A stretch of DNA of 64,000 bases from Triplophysa rosa (taxonomy: Eukaryota > Chordata > Actinopteri > Cypriniformes > Nemacheilidae): the NCBI RefSeq assembly GCF_024868665.1, contig NC_079897.1:1520441-1584440 (forward strand), written 5' to 3'. The translations under genes were made by a program, and so were the position numbers. Below are positions 36,267-48,358 of the stretch, piece after piece (within the stretch, counting starts at the first letter, position 1; the number at the start of each line of letters is the position of its first letter). The notes under the pieces were generated by a model. The model was not told the DNA's origin. It saw only the letters and a list, made by a program, of their open reading frames with translations, and did not search any database.

Positions 36267-38907
36267 AATGTTGCCTCTCTGACTGATATAGACGGTTTCA
36301 TCGGATGCACACACCTGGCCCAAAGTTAACTTCCAGTCTGTGTTTGGTTATCGGCTAATATAACAACAAGTTTTACGTTTATTTTTATACACATAATATT
36401 CATTTATATTAATATTTTATTGTATATTAATTGTATTTAATGAAATTAAAACTACTCAACAGTTATAGATTCTTTGTGGAGGTCTACCGGATGTTACGTT
36501 TGGGCCGCATAACATTTAACTGATCTTAACATGTCAGTTGTAAGACATTTTGCACTTCGCCTAAATATTCTTCACAGAACCTCCTGATTAAATATATCAG
36601 GCCTACCTTCTGCTGAGTTGACATCAGTCATGACAAAGCTAAACAGATACAGAAAACATGCCACAAGATGGTGCTAGATTAATGTGAATCAGTTTACGAG
36701 CCCTTAAATTGGACTATCTGTCAAAAGTCAAAAGTCTATTCCAGAACAGTGTCGGCCAACATCCAAACGAAACGTCACCTTGACTTACAAACCAAGCATT
36801 GAACCGTGATGAAAGTGCTCATCAGTCTAAAAATGTTTTTTTTTATGCTTGCTGAAGAGTTCGTGTTTTCTGGCAGGTTATGGGGACATTACGACAGTAG
36901 ATGTTGTGGGTTGTTGCTGGGTGTTGCGGATGTTACCGTGCCGGTCGCTTAGCAACCCTCTTTGATGTTTTTGACATTCTGATATTGGAGAAGACATGCG
37001 ATGTTATGATAGTTGCTAAGTGGTTTTTAGCCTAAACAGGTGTTGAGTCTCTTTTAGGATTTTTTTGTACGTCCAATCCCTGACAGCAGTTCAGTGTGGA
37101 TATTTTGGAGTATTTTGGATGTTGCTGACGCACACTCATCAATAGTCTTAGCGGTGCGCAGGCGGATGTCGGTCAAATTTGTTTTGATAAACATTTCCCT
37201 GCTCATTCAGAGTCCTCGCAGGCCCAGCGGATTTCTGGGTAATTACAGGGTGAGACGGAGAACAGAGGTGTGTGATTATCACATCCATTCATCTATCAGA
37301 CTATATGTGCTGAAATGTCAGGGGAGGCGGAGCTGACTGCCGCAGTCTCTGATTAACAGCAGGAGATGTTTCATTGTGTCACGATGAGCACGTCACCTTT
37401 AACATCCTCGTGCCTTCACCTTCATCGCGGGTCTTTGGCCCCACATCAGCCTGACATGAGCTGGATCTGTGATGTTCACCCAAAAATAAAAGTGCTGTCA
37501 TTGGTTTCTCACGATTTACTGGCAACACTTTCAGATTTCCTGAAGAACATTTGATCGATTGATTTATTTTAGATTTTATTCATAGAACAATGTTTCGTTT
37601 GTAAGTCTCAGATCTCTTTTTCTGGTATGTGTATTCAAACAGGAGTTTCTGCTTAGGATGCATCACGTGAGAAACAGGTGCTTTTATTGTATACTATATA
37701 TAAACGCGTCTGCTAAATGTAAATGTAATGTATAGGAATTACATACCTTTGCAATGTTGCATTGCATAAAATTTGCAATGTAAAAAAGATATTAGCACTG
37801 TATTCTAAAGTTAAAACCACCCTATAGAAAAAAATAAAAAAAATCTGTTAACACTTTACAATTCGTTTATAAACTACATTACATGAATAGCATTTCAAAT
37901 GTTTTTCTGTTAACCTCAAATTAACAACAAATTGTATCTGTTTTAACGGACACAAACATTACAAAGATAGAAAATGCTTTAAAAAACATGTTGCTCATTG
38001 TTAAAAGGTTAATCAATGAGACTTTATTGTAAAGTGTTACAGTTATATTTTTATATAAAGACATCGAGTTAAAAATGGAAACTGAAAGTGTGAAACATTA
38101 CAGTGTAGTGTACAATCCCCAGTTGCCCTCCATTGTACAATCTTGAGTTTTGCAAGACGCTTGGGTGTCCAATCACCGCGCAGAACACTCTATGATGTCA
38201 TCGCTGCCTGTTGCAAGCTTTGGATACCCTTATTGGAGTAAAACATACAGTCAGATAAAAGTCAGCCTTTACCAACAGTACAACATTTTACTCATATTAT
38301 CACATTTAAATGATTTTCTAAGGTTAATTTTTATTTTAAATTCAGGGCCCGTATGTATAAAGCATCTAAAAATGTAATAGGATGTGATTCAGCAGCTTAT
38401 TTATTTAAATGAGCTGTTAGAACTCAATTAAAAGTGTATGAAACCAAGCCAAAATGGATACGTATTTGTAATATTTTTGCACATAATGCAAATAATGTTT
38501 TGAAACTGCAATGTTTAACTTTTGCATCTCTGTCGCCATCTCTGTTTGAAAATTGCAGGTTACTTTATGTATTTATCTTTATTTACCACAAAATAGTAGA
38601 GCTCAATATATCAATCACTATTATAAGCTTACCGTTGTCAATCACGGGAAGGTAGACAGACAGTTTTCAACATTGATTTTGATGTACTTTAAAATGGTTT
38701 ATTTTACCCAAATGAGTTATGGATTGCAGCTGTATATATACATTATAAATGAATAAATAAATAAAATAAATAAATAATAAAAATGAAGTAATGTCTCAAT
38801 TCTGTCATGAAAACACGGTGCCATGCTGCTACTTCACCCTTGCAGGCTCCCTATTGGCTGATTCAGAAGTCAAGGGCGGCCATTTTGTGTTTAAATCACT
38901 GTAGTCC

Positions 38908-39192
38908 TTGGTCATTTCTCAATAAGCGTTCTTCAGCAGTCTTGTGTCCTCGTGTTCTCGCTCTACTTCATCAATAGCTGTCAAAGTCCGGTTCCAATAC
39001 TCAAGAACACAAGAACAGAGAACCCATGAAAGTACCCGGATGTGTTCTCGATATCAAGGATGCATCGTATGTCCCAGAAGTCACCGCGGAGCGTCCATCC
39101 TAGTTCGTTCTTCTGAGGCTGCCTCGCAAGACCGGTCTCCACAAGAACACAAGTCCGTTCGTTGCGTTCTTGGAATTGAGAAACGGCCCTTA
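38908..39192. mobile_element. Probable MITE with TTTCTCAAT ends
   Basis: The left end GGTCATTTCTCAATAAGCGT and the inverted right end (GGGCCGTTTCTCAATTCCAAG when reversed) are similar. It lies inside what may be an older element bounded by GGGCCCGTATGTATAAAGC (38346) and ACAGGCCCATATTTC (39327). Confidence 0.45.
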
Positions 39193-39559
39193 ATTCACAA
39201 CTCTTAAGTCAGAACTTAAGAATCAGTCTTTACTGAAAGTTGCTTTTATAGCTTCTTTATAAAAGTCTCCTACTCTTACAAAAGTCCTACTTCTTGCTAA
39301 GATTGTTTTGACACTTAAGTCAACATACAGGCCCATATTTCAAATCTACATGTACAAGAGATGTTGAGTTAAAGTAGATTGTCATGCACGCTCTAATATA
39401 CAGTACATGAATGTACAAAATGACCCTAAAATTGTGAACCCATTGTGTGTTCATGTAAAATAGAATGTTAAAATGTGTCATATTTTAATATGGTTTAATA
39501 CATAGTTTGGTATTATATGGTGTTGTATATTGTAACCTTATTAAGCTTAAAAAAGGAAG

Positions 39560-39692
39560 TTAATGTCGATTCTTTCCTGTTTTGTCATTATAGGTACAGT
39601 ATGTCACAATGACCCCATTATAAGAAGCACATGAAGCATTTGAGACAGGAAGAGAGAGAAAGTCATCTGTGACACTGGACTGAAGTATTAAG
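39560..39692 (+). promoter_or_regulatory. Upstream module and probable noncoding first exon of FFAR copy 3
   Basis: It shares TTCTTTCCTG, GTCATTAT, GTGACACTGGACTGA and a terminal donor AAG|GTAGG with the modules at 23105-23286 and 29630-29811. The likely acceptor is at 42841-42843. Confidence 0.45.
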
Positions 39693-40639
39693 GTAGGAAA
39701 TACATCTGCGTCTAAAGTTTTTCAACTTTTCTTTGTGACTGTAATATTTAAAATGTTATGATGCTTGACCAGCTATCCTTCACAGCTCATGACGGTTAGT
39801 GTTAAGTATGGCCACTTAATGTAAATATAATTTACGGTATATAAATAAGTGTTACAAAGTAGATATATTCATACAGTATCTCATAATATTAAGCTGTTCC
39901 TGTGAAAGAAGACACGTTTATTTGGGCATCAGCTTATATTGGAGAAAAACACATTTACAATAACTTCCATTTAAACATTTCTTTCTCAGTTTTGTTTTTC
40001 TTATCAGCACGTTCATTTACTGTATCTCTAAAAGTTCATGACGTGTTTCCTTGTGCTGTGTTTGATCTTTAATCTAAACACATTGCATATATGCGTGAAA
40101 CATACTGTAGTTTCATATGTGACAGTTTGGTTTAATAACTCTCATGTGTTATGACTGTTTTTATTGCCATTAACTAATAACCAACCTTCTATAAATAGAT
40201 GATTTACTGCCATAAAGCTCTTGTTTGTGGTACTCATGTTTGTTCAGGTCTATTAAAGGAAAACTGATTTCTTCAAAAACAACATGATGTTGGCATTGAT
40301 AATGTTTTTATATTAGAAAGCGAAGGAACTGCTTCCCATCACATCTGAAAGAGGATTACAAGTATACTTGAAGTACAAAAACGACTTAACGAGTAGTTTA
40401 CTAAGAGAATATTTAAAGTGTACTTACTGTAGAAGTATTGATCCAGTAAACTGTCAGTATATCCCTAAGGTCACTTAGTTGTATCCTCAAAGTTTACGAC
40501 TGTACTATACTTAAAAATATACTTTTATAAACTAAAAAGTGGACTGGTTAAGGAAATGAGGTTGCAAGTTCAACCCTGAGAAAGTTTTCACCTACATAGT
40601 TTTGACTTATAACACTAGTTTGCTTCAAGAGGCCTGTCA

Positions 40640-41785
40640 GTAGTTGCGTTTCCATTACCCTTTAAAGTGCGCAAAATGAAACAAACATGCGAAAAGATGC
40701 ATTAAAAATACCCCCAATGGAAACACAAATCAAAAAAGTTTTCACTCTCACAAGAGGCGTTTTTTCAAGTACTACGATAAAGGTGTATTTTGCAAAATTG
40801 CAATGGAAACACTTTGTGTTTCACGTGGCGTACAAAAAAGTCACACGACCACTCGCGGTATGTTTAAGTAGAACATTTGGAAAGATAGGATGTAAGGAAT
40901 TCACATTAAGGAATATCTTATAATGGCCAAATGCAGAAAAACAAGATTTATTAGGAACAGTGAGGTAATATGAAAAAATATAGGGAAATACAGACATTTC
41001 TCTTTACACAGTAGATGGCACTATGCACCTCTAAAGTTGGTTCGCAACCTGCCATAAAACCTGTGAGGAATCAGAGCATGTGAGCGGAGCTGAGCGGTGA
41101 GAATTTCCGCTCCCGGCTCACGTGGGTGATCGCTCCACCTCTCAAAGTCGCACCAGACCGCTCCGCTCAGTTCCGCTCCCCACTCACCTACAATTTCACT
41201 CGCTCAAATTTATAATTCCTCTGCATGCCTAACACCTGCCGTTTTCAACCGAAGCCTTACCCCTCGTTTACACCGCGCCACACACATGACGGGCTAAATA
41301 CATGTTTTGATGAGCTTCGCATTACTGCTTCCCCTGTAGAGGAGTCACGGATCGCCACTGCTATGCTTGTGGTTACACCAGACACCTCTCCTTCACAACG
41401 AACGATTTTTGAAGTGTAGGCTGACAGTTTTGTTAATTGTTGAAGGCACAGGTGAATTCTGGGTGGATTTGTGCATGCCCTAGACTCGTGGTGTGAGCGG
41501 TATAGGAGCGGAACCGGAGCGAGACAGAGCGATCGCTCCGGCCTTTGGATAAAAACCCGCTCTGCACTCCGACTATATTTCGCACGCTCCGCTTCCCGCT
41601 CGCTTCCCGCTCCGCTCACATGCTCTGTGAAGAAGTATGGCCAGAATGGCTTATTGCAAGAAGAATAAAATTAGACTTCAGTCTCATAACATCATTTGAT
41701 GGAAACACCGTCATTCCGCAATATTTTTATTCGACATCTTGAAAATATTGCTTAGTTTTAAGCAAATTTGCGATGGAAACCTGGC
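40640..41785. mobile_element. MITE with GTTTCCAT ends, split by a later insertion
   Basis: The left end TTGCGTTTCCATTACCC and the right end CGATGGAAACCTGGC form imperfect inverted repeats. AATGGAAAC phrases recur inside. The element at 41072-41627 sits within it. Confidence 0.5.
41072..41627. mobile_element. 556-bp MITE with perfect 19-bp terminal inverted repeats
   Basis: CAGAGCATGTGAGCGGAGC (41072-41090) is the exact reverse complement of 41609-41627. The flanks TGAGGAAT and TGAAGAAG match at six of eight positions, suggesting a decayed 8-bp hAT-type duplication. It is GC-rich relative to its surroundings. Confidence 0.8.
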
Positions 41786-42863
41786 AAGTGTCTAAACTGA
41801 TATCACCAGAGACATTCAGAGATCTGTTTATAGAATTTGATTATATTACGAGAGAGATTAATGGAGAGTCATTTTACACTCACCAGAATCCCAGCAAGAC
41901 CCTCTTGTTTTACACTCGTTAAAAAGTTGAGCCTCTTTAGATGCACAACAGCATGTATTTCTCTATCTGGAGGGCCATCAGACACTGCCTCTCCATTGTG
42001 TAGTAGTTCTCAACTCGGCAGCTGTAGGCAAACAAATTTATTTTAGTTCAGTATTGGGGAATTCAAGTGTTTATAAGTGTGCTTTCCTTTCGTCCCCTCT
42101 TTCCCCTGCTAAAAAAAGCTGACTTAAACAGCATGGATTTCCATGTCGGTGCACACTAGTTTATGCTGGCTATTGTCGGTCAAGCAAAGCTAACAAAGCT
42201 TAGCTGGTGAGGTTGTTTCAGACACAGAAATGTATACATAGATGCCACATTTGTGTCTGTTTCTTTGGGCCAGTAAATATAAGTCGTCCACCATATTGGA
42301 ACAGTCAAAGCTGGTTTGTGAACGCTCAAGAGCAAGTTGACTGTTATACACATGTATGAATATCAAATGTTACGTGCTGTTGTGTAGATGCAAACATTAT
42401 AACTGCTAAACTAACACATTAGCTAAAACAAAAATAAAAAGTGACCGTAGTTAAAAAACCTGTAATATTGAGTTCATACATACAAAATCACAAACCATTG
42501 TCCTCTTTAAAAGATTACCCCATTCCTTCAGGAATTTAAATCTTGGGTTGTTTCTACAACCGAAGGTCTCACAATGTTGTGGTGTCTTGGAGAACTCATT
42601 GATTTTAAGTGTGAGTAACTACAGCAACCGAAATGTTGACCTTTCCAAGATGGCGGAAACTTTGACGCGTCTGGAGAGATTGATTGTGGCACCTACATAT
42701 AGGCTTACATATGTATGGCTTCTTTTTGCTAGCAAAGTTAGTTCACAAGACAGCATGTAAGACACAGTATATGCTGTTTCATTCATTTATTAAAAATGTT
42801 TCTTTAATTGATTACGTCTTCATTCGCTTTCTCTCTGTTCTAGGTTGGAACACATCCGTTGCA

Positions 42864-43847
42864 ATGGCATGGACAACAAGTCTTAGTAATCTGGTGTTAG
42901 CAGTGTACGGATTCACTCTCATCACAGGTCTTCCTGCCAACATCTTGGCATTTTACACCTTCTGCCAGAAGATTCGCAAGAGATCCACTCCTATAGATAT
43001 CCTGCTCCTCAGCTTAACCATCTCCGACCTGATCTTCCTCTTCTTCCTACCGTTTCGTATGGTGGAGGCTGCAAACATGAAGTGGACCCTGCCGTACTTC
43101 CTCTGTCCGCTGTCGGGTTTCGTCTTCTACTCCACCATCTACAACAGCGCCTTCCATCTGACGGCCATCAGTGTGGAGTGATATCTGGGCGTGGCCTTCC
43201 CCATCAAATACAAGTTAAAACGCGCCCCCAGATACGCTGTGATAGCCGTCGTGTTTTTCTGGCTGATATCGTTTGCACACTGCAGTATCGTCTATATCAT
43301 GCAATATCACGACCATTCAAACCCCAACTTCACCGAGCCGTCCAAGAGGAACACCTGCTACGAGGAATTCAGCGCTGAACAGTTGAAGATCCTCCTGCCG
43401 GTGCGGCTGGAGCTTTTTGCTGTGCTGTTCTGCGCGCCGTTCCTCATCTGCTGCTTTTGCTATATCAGGTTCATCCACATCCTCTCCAATCTACCCAACA
43501 TCAACGCCAAGAAGCGCATGAGAGCCATCGGCATGGCGCTGGGGACGCTGCTGGTCTTTATTGTCTGTTTTACACCTTACAATATATCTCATGTGGTGGG
43601 GTTCGTGGGTGGCTACAGCCCAGAGTGGCGAGTGCATGCTCTGCTTACCAGCACATTTAACGCGTGTCTCGACCCGTTCATATTCTACTTCTCTTCTTCA
43701 GCACTCAGAGGAACGTTCAATAACGTCTTGAGAGAGGTGTTCAGGCGGCTGTCGTTACTTTGCTGCCGCTCGACTCTCTACTGCCCCCTGTTGAACTGTT
43801 TGAATTCAGATGAGAGGACTCAGAGCTCTACTGATAGCGCTCCGTAA
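42864..43847 (+). pseudogene. ffar2-like: Free fatty acid receptor 2/3-like GPCR, copy 3, with a premature stop
   Basis: A coding exon of 327 codons starting ATG at 42864, 20 bases after an acceptor (CTCTGTTCTAG). It reads as a full FFAR-type receptor except for TGA at 43179-43181, codon 106, where copies 1 and 2 have AGA for the Arg of ERY at the end of TM3. The frame is otherwise intact to TAA at 43845-43847, with PVRL (Arg181), His243, EWR (Arg256) and His139, the residue that is Gln in copies 1 and 2. There are no frameshifts, so inactivation would be very recent, a polymorphism, or a sequencing error. From 43151 to 43262 it matches copy 1 except for this A-to-T change, suggesting a conversion tract. 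A product ending at residue 105 would lack TM4-TM7. Confidence 0.88.
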
Positions 43848-44033
43848 CATCACAAGCCAGTTGCGTTTTGAGATTTTGCATTGATTGACCAGAGAAGTGA
43901 AAGGTCTGAATTTGGAGAGGCACTGGGATCTCTGGGATCTGTTTTGTATATTTTATTCATATATACTGTAGATACGCAAAACTCCATATTTGTGTGTTTC
44001 AAGTCGAGGATGGCCAGTGCATGTCGATCAGTC

Positions 44034-44186
44034 CATTACATTACATTTACATTTATGCATTTAGCAAAGCGACTTAAATTGCATTTTACCGTACATTTGT
44101 TTCCGAGTATGTGCAATCCCTGAGATCGAACCCACGACAATGGCAATGCTAGCGCCACGCTCTAACCACTGAGCTACGGGAAAGCT
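44034..44186 (-). mobile_element. tRNA-derived SINE, minus strand
   Basis: Reading the minus strand it has GTAGCTCAGTGGTTAGAGCG, GGGTTCGATCTCAGGGATTG and the AAATGTAAATG tail. Same family as 22524-22680, with a better B box. Confidence 0.75.
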
Positions 44187-44434
44187 GTCCAAATTCAATG
44201 AATGTAATTCTGATACCCACTGTGTCAACACCTTATTGGATGTATGTAAAAGAACAATATCACTATAAAGGGTGAATAAGATCCCATAGGAAAATGTTAT
44301 TGCTGTGAGGTTGCTACGTATTTCATTGCTCAGGAGTTCCCAGTTGTGTTCATTGAAGTATCAAATCTTAGATGTTTATCCTAAAATGTGAAACAAATGA
44401 GTGTACGTGTTGAAATCCATGAAGAATTTGGAGA

Positions 44435-44560
44435 CTGTCGAGGTCAAATAATCTGGATTTGCTTAAATTTGATGAGAAATGTTTGAGCTCATATTGAGAT
44501 CTTCAAAAATATTGACTTTTGATTGCAGACTTGACAAATCTGAGCTCAGTTTGACACATT
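44435..44560. repeat. Direct repeat unit shared with 47972-48090
   Basis: Both blocks read GAGGTCAAATAATCTGGATT, then a variable middle, then ATTGACTTTTGATTGCAGAC and TTGACAAATCTGAGCTCAGT. One copy lies downstream of FFAR copy 3 and the other just upstream of copy 4. Confidence 0.85.
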
Positions 44561-47500
44561 TTAAACTTTTTTTAAATAGCATTCTGTTCCTCATCTGAAT
44601 CCTCTGCCACAGCTTCTGAAGTGCAAATAAGAGGAACAAACAATCATTTCAAAACTTTCAAATCCAGTCAGGTCACAGAAAACCATAAAACCAGTGAAAG
44701 CATTTCCTTAAGGTTGGTTTTCATAGTAACGTTTCACAGTAACTGTGAATGAATAAGAATGTACTTGATCCTGGATCATGTCATGAAATATTACTGTACG
44801 CCACATTTTTTTAGTATTTTAGTAGATGTTTTTTAAATCCTTTTTTGGACGTGATATTTATGTCTCGGGTGATTGACTCAAAACACAAGTTCTTGAAACT
44901 GTCTTTGAGTTTCGGCAGCATCAGGCAGGTCTTGTCTGTTCAAACGTTTTCATTTTTTTTTCACTGAATGTCAAGTTTTTCTGCTACGATCTAAATGTTT
45001 TGTTGCACTATATGTGTATATTTGTAATTTGATCTTGAATTATGTCGATTTTTCTTGCAATATGATGTATGTTCTTTCAAGAAATGAACAATTTTTTCAT
45101 ATAAAGGTTTGTGTTATTTCTTTTATAACATGCACTCAGTTTTATTTTCTTTGTGACAGATTTCTACAACACATAAGCTTAAAAGCTGAATAAAACAAGG
45201 CAAATAAGCTTGCTAATTTTAAAATAACGATTGTTCGCCTTGTAATACATTTGTTACATGTATTTGTGAGTAAAGTAATGACGACTGTTCTGCTGTTCTG
45301 ACAACAAGTAACAAAATGTCACGTTGAGACGCATCTACAATAAATAATCATTAGTAAAGAACATGCATTTTAATTCAGGCAAATCAGGAAAAGTTGATTT
45401 AAATAGCACATTTAATAAACATTATGTTGAAGAAAATGAAGACACATAAGTTTAAACGCATCAAACTCAAATATAATCAATCTTCAACTTCAACAAATTA
45501 TTTTTATTATTTAAAAATATTTCTTACAATTGTATTTAAATTATTATATATAAATTATATAAATTCATTATTATTATACATTTTAAACAAATTATTTTTA
45601 TGTATTTTAAATCTCGACTAATTCTGTAACAAAAAAATGTGAAATTACTGAACTTATTGTGGTGAGGTACAGCAATTTAAAAACATTGCCATGATTTACT
45701 GATCACATTCTTATGACGTAGTTTTTGTACACGTGGCCAGAAAGTTCAGCATCTGTTTTTGGCACTAATGCTTCTCATGCTTGGGTTTGTTTTGATATTA
45801 CAATTCTTGACCATGGACCGTATGCTCACACCACCCACAAAGAAAACCAAACTCTTTATACCCCGCTAAACCTGATAAAGTTGCACCACACATGTATTAC
45901 TGTTAGACCTTTAACCAAACATCTAGTTTAAAATGAGGTATAATGAAATAAGATGTTCCGTTTAAACAAACATTATATGCCTGGGAAGTGAGCAGATGGA
46001 AGAACGAGGGAATTAATTTACCTTGTTCAAATATTATGTCATAGATGTTTGATTTCAGTCATTGTCATCTGTGCTATTTGGCTCAGAGTTTTTATTTACA
46101 CAACAGATAATAAAGAGTGATGTCACTTACAGTGTGTTTCCAAGATCCAGTATGCTGAAATCCATCATCCACTTAATTATAACTGTTCACTAATTCTCAA
46201 CGAACAATTACAATACAATGAACAATATACAGACCAATTGTGAAAGTGATGGCCTTTTTCATTACAAATGACAAGCGAAACAATGAGTAAAACGTTTTTT
46301 AATGAACACCAAATTCTTAGGACTAGATCTGTAGAAAAAATCCTTTAAAGCGTTCAACCCTGCTATGTCCCTTTCTAATGACATTTGGAAGTTTCTTCCA
46401 AATCTGATGATCATGTTATCCAAAATGTTTCGTGTGTATTTCGATAAGAAAAATATTCTGATGTTTTATTCAAAGTTGAAAATTTAGTGCAATTCATTAA
46501 ATGTAAATATTTTACTCTAAGTATATTGTTAAAAAAATATATGTTTACATAATAAAAAGTGTTATGTGAATTTAAATTTAATCTGAACAAGTTTCAAGAT
46601 TCACTTAACAGAGGTTTAGCTTCGTTCATATTGATGTAACTTCTTTTACTATATAGATTATATACGATGTGATCATAAGAGATCAGATCAAATTGTTTGG
46701 CAAGTTTTAAACCACAACATCAATAAGTGTATGAAACTCCATAGTGGTGACAAAGAAAAACGATTTAATTTACGCTGCAGTGCATGCTGGGATGAGATTT
46801 TTATTCCGTACCGAGCATGCATTGCAGCATAAATAGTGCAGCTGGATTGGTTGCCGGTTTCATAAGGGTTAAGTGCATAAGAATCATACGAAAAGGTTTT
46901 AAAACTTAAATGGTTTGAGTTTTCTGAACTCATCATGATTCACAGGGTTGGTGAAATAGAAAGAGTTCAAAATCCTAGATCTTACCGAGCTGACATTTCT
47001 TTTTTGAACGTTTCTCAAAATCCTCAAACTATTTTCAGCTTTGAGTTAGATTTGGTTTTGTTCTTTATAAAACAGCTCTTCGGGCTCTCTGCCACACATT
47101 TACATTATAGATGTGCTCAAGTCCGATTCTTTCACTTCTGCCCAAAGCACTGCCAGATGAATGAAAGAATTCATGAGTCACTTTTCACATTAAAGATCAT
47201 GTGTGACGTTGTAACATTGATGTGATTGTGAAAGTGCTGAAATCCTAACTTCTGAAAGACTCATGCGGGGTTTTCCATGTCGTCATTAATTACAAAATGA
47301 AGAATAGACCTGTTGATGTCAAGTATTTATCCATGTTTTACTTTACCCAAGCCAAAAGCATTGATACTATTTGGACAGAGAACTATCCCACAGTTGACAT
47401 TGGCAGTACATGATAAATACTGTCAGGTCCTTCGGATAGATTGAAACACCAACAGTTTACAGGCTGATTCATTGCCTTCCAGAAACACACCCATCATCTT
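44560..47500 (+). other. Intergenic sequence between FFAR copies 3 and 4
   Basis: AT-rich without a recognisable gene. Candidate AATAAA hexamers for copy 3 occur at about 45188 and 45339. Short frames such as that at 45424 are AT-biased and unsupported. Confidence 0.5.
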
Positions 47501-47739
47501 AAAACACATTAACTGAAAGCGTCAAGTCCAGATAAGGAGCGTTCGACTCGCATGAACACACACACAGAGCGTCAGGTGACTGATTCAGGGATCCACGGCT
47601 CTTTCATTAATATCCTCTTAGCACCGCTCCATATTGAAAATGGAAAACAAACATTTGGTGCGGATGTTATCAGAGGATAGACCTCACTAATGATATCACA
47701 GAATCAACACACATGCACAGATGAAGATCGTGTTGAGTT

Positions 47740-47806
47740 TTGGGTGTCGTCGTCAGCATTAGATCTGACACTAAAGTTACTGTCTGGAGTTCTGCACATC
47801 ACAGCG
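47740..47806 (+). promoter_or_regulatory. Possible noncoding first exon of FFAR copy 4
   Basis: A good donor (CAGCG|GTAAGAG) at 47807 and an acceptor (GTGATTTGCAG) ending at 48320, 38 bases before the start codon, would make an intron of about 510 bases. The left limit is unknown. Confidence 0.3.
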
Positions 47807-47971
47807 GTAAGAGTTTCACATTTTGATGCTCGCGTAACGTTTTCTTTTAATGGACGTGGAGAATTCCTGTTTTCTCTGTTTGATATACTGTAGAGAGGAG
47901 GAAAAAAACAGAAGCGAGAGTGTAATTGTTGAAACACGTGAAGAGTATTGGAGGTGTAAATGAATGTAGAT

Positions 47972-48090
47972 TGTAGAGGTCAAATAATCTGGATTTGAGT
48001 CAATTCGATGAGTTCATTTTGGGATCTTCAATCATATTGACTTTTGATTGCAGACTTGACAAATCTGAGCTCAGTTTGACACATTGTTGA
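47972..48090. repeat. Direct repeat unit shared with 44435-44560
   Basis: See the partner block; about 120 bases, with the second half nearly identical. Confidence 0.85.
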
Positions 48091-48358
48091 CATCTCTTCT
48101 CAAAATCTAATGACAACAATTTAAGCAACAATTTACAGTGAATGCAACAGATAAACTGATAAACTATTGTAAATTTTGTTCACGATGTAAATTTCCAATA
48201 TTAACAGTGAAATTAAATAACTAACAGTGTGGACAGTCAGTTTTAAAGACTAAATCTTAAAAACGAATAGATGAACGTATCAAATTATGACAAAACACTT
48301 CTTGTCAATGTGATTTGCAGTTCTCGTGAATGAATGAAGGTCCATTCTGTCATTCACC

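Larger units (their letters stand above)
34900..39559 (+). other. Intergenic sequence between FFAR copies 2 and 3
   Basis: No convincing gene. It contains a foldback MITE (35895-36266), a partial one (37471-37525), a SINE tail fragment near 37707-37735 and a cluster of MITE-like sequences at 38345-39335. Open frames here are short and domain-free. Confidence 0.5.
39693..42840 (+). other. Intron or 5' flank of FFAR copy 3, repeat-rich
   Basis: No gene seen. It holds the AAGTATACTT-type repeat at 40360-40540 and a nested pair of MITEs (about 40640-41785 and 41072-41627). Confidence 0.5.

Noticed and set aside
43179..43181. TGA of FFAR copy 3 as a selenocysteine codon
   Set aside because: The paralogues have arginine here, no selenoprotein function is known in this family, and a one-base change from AGA explains it.
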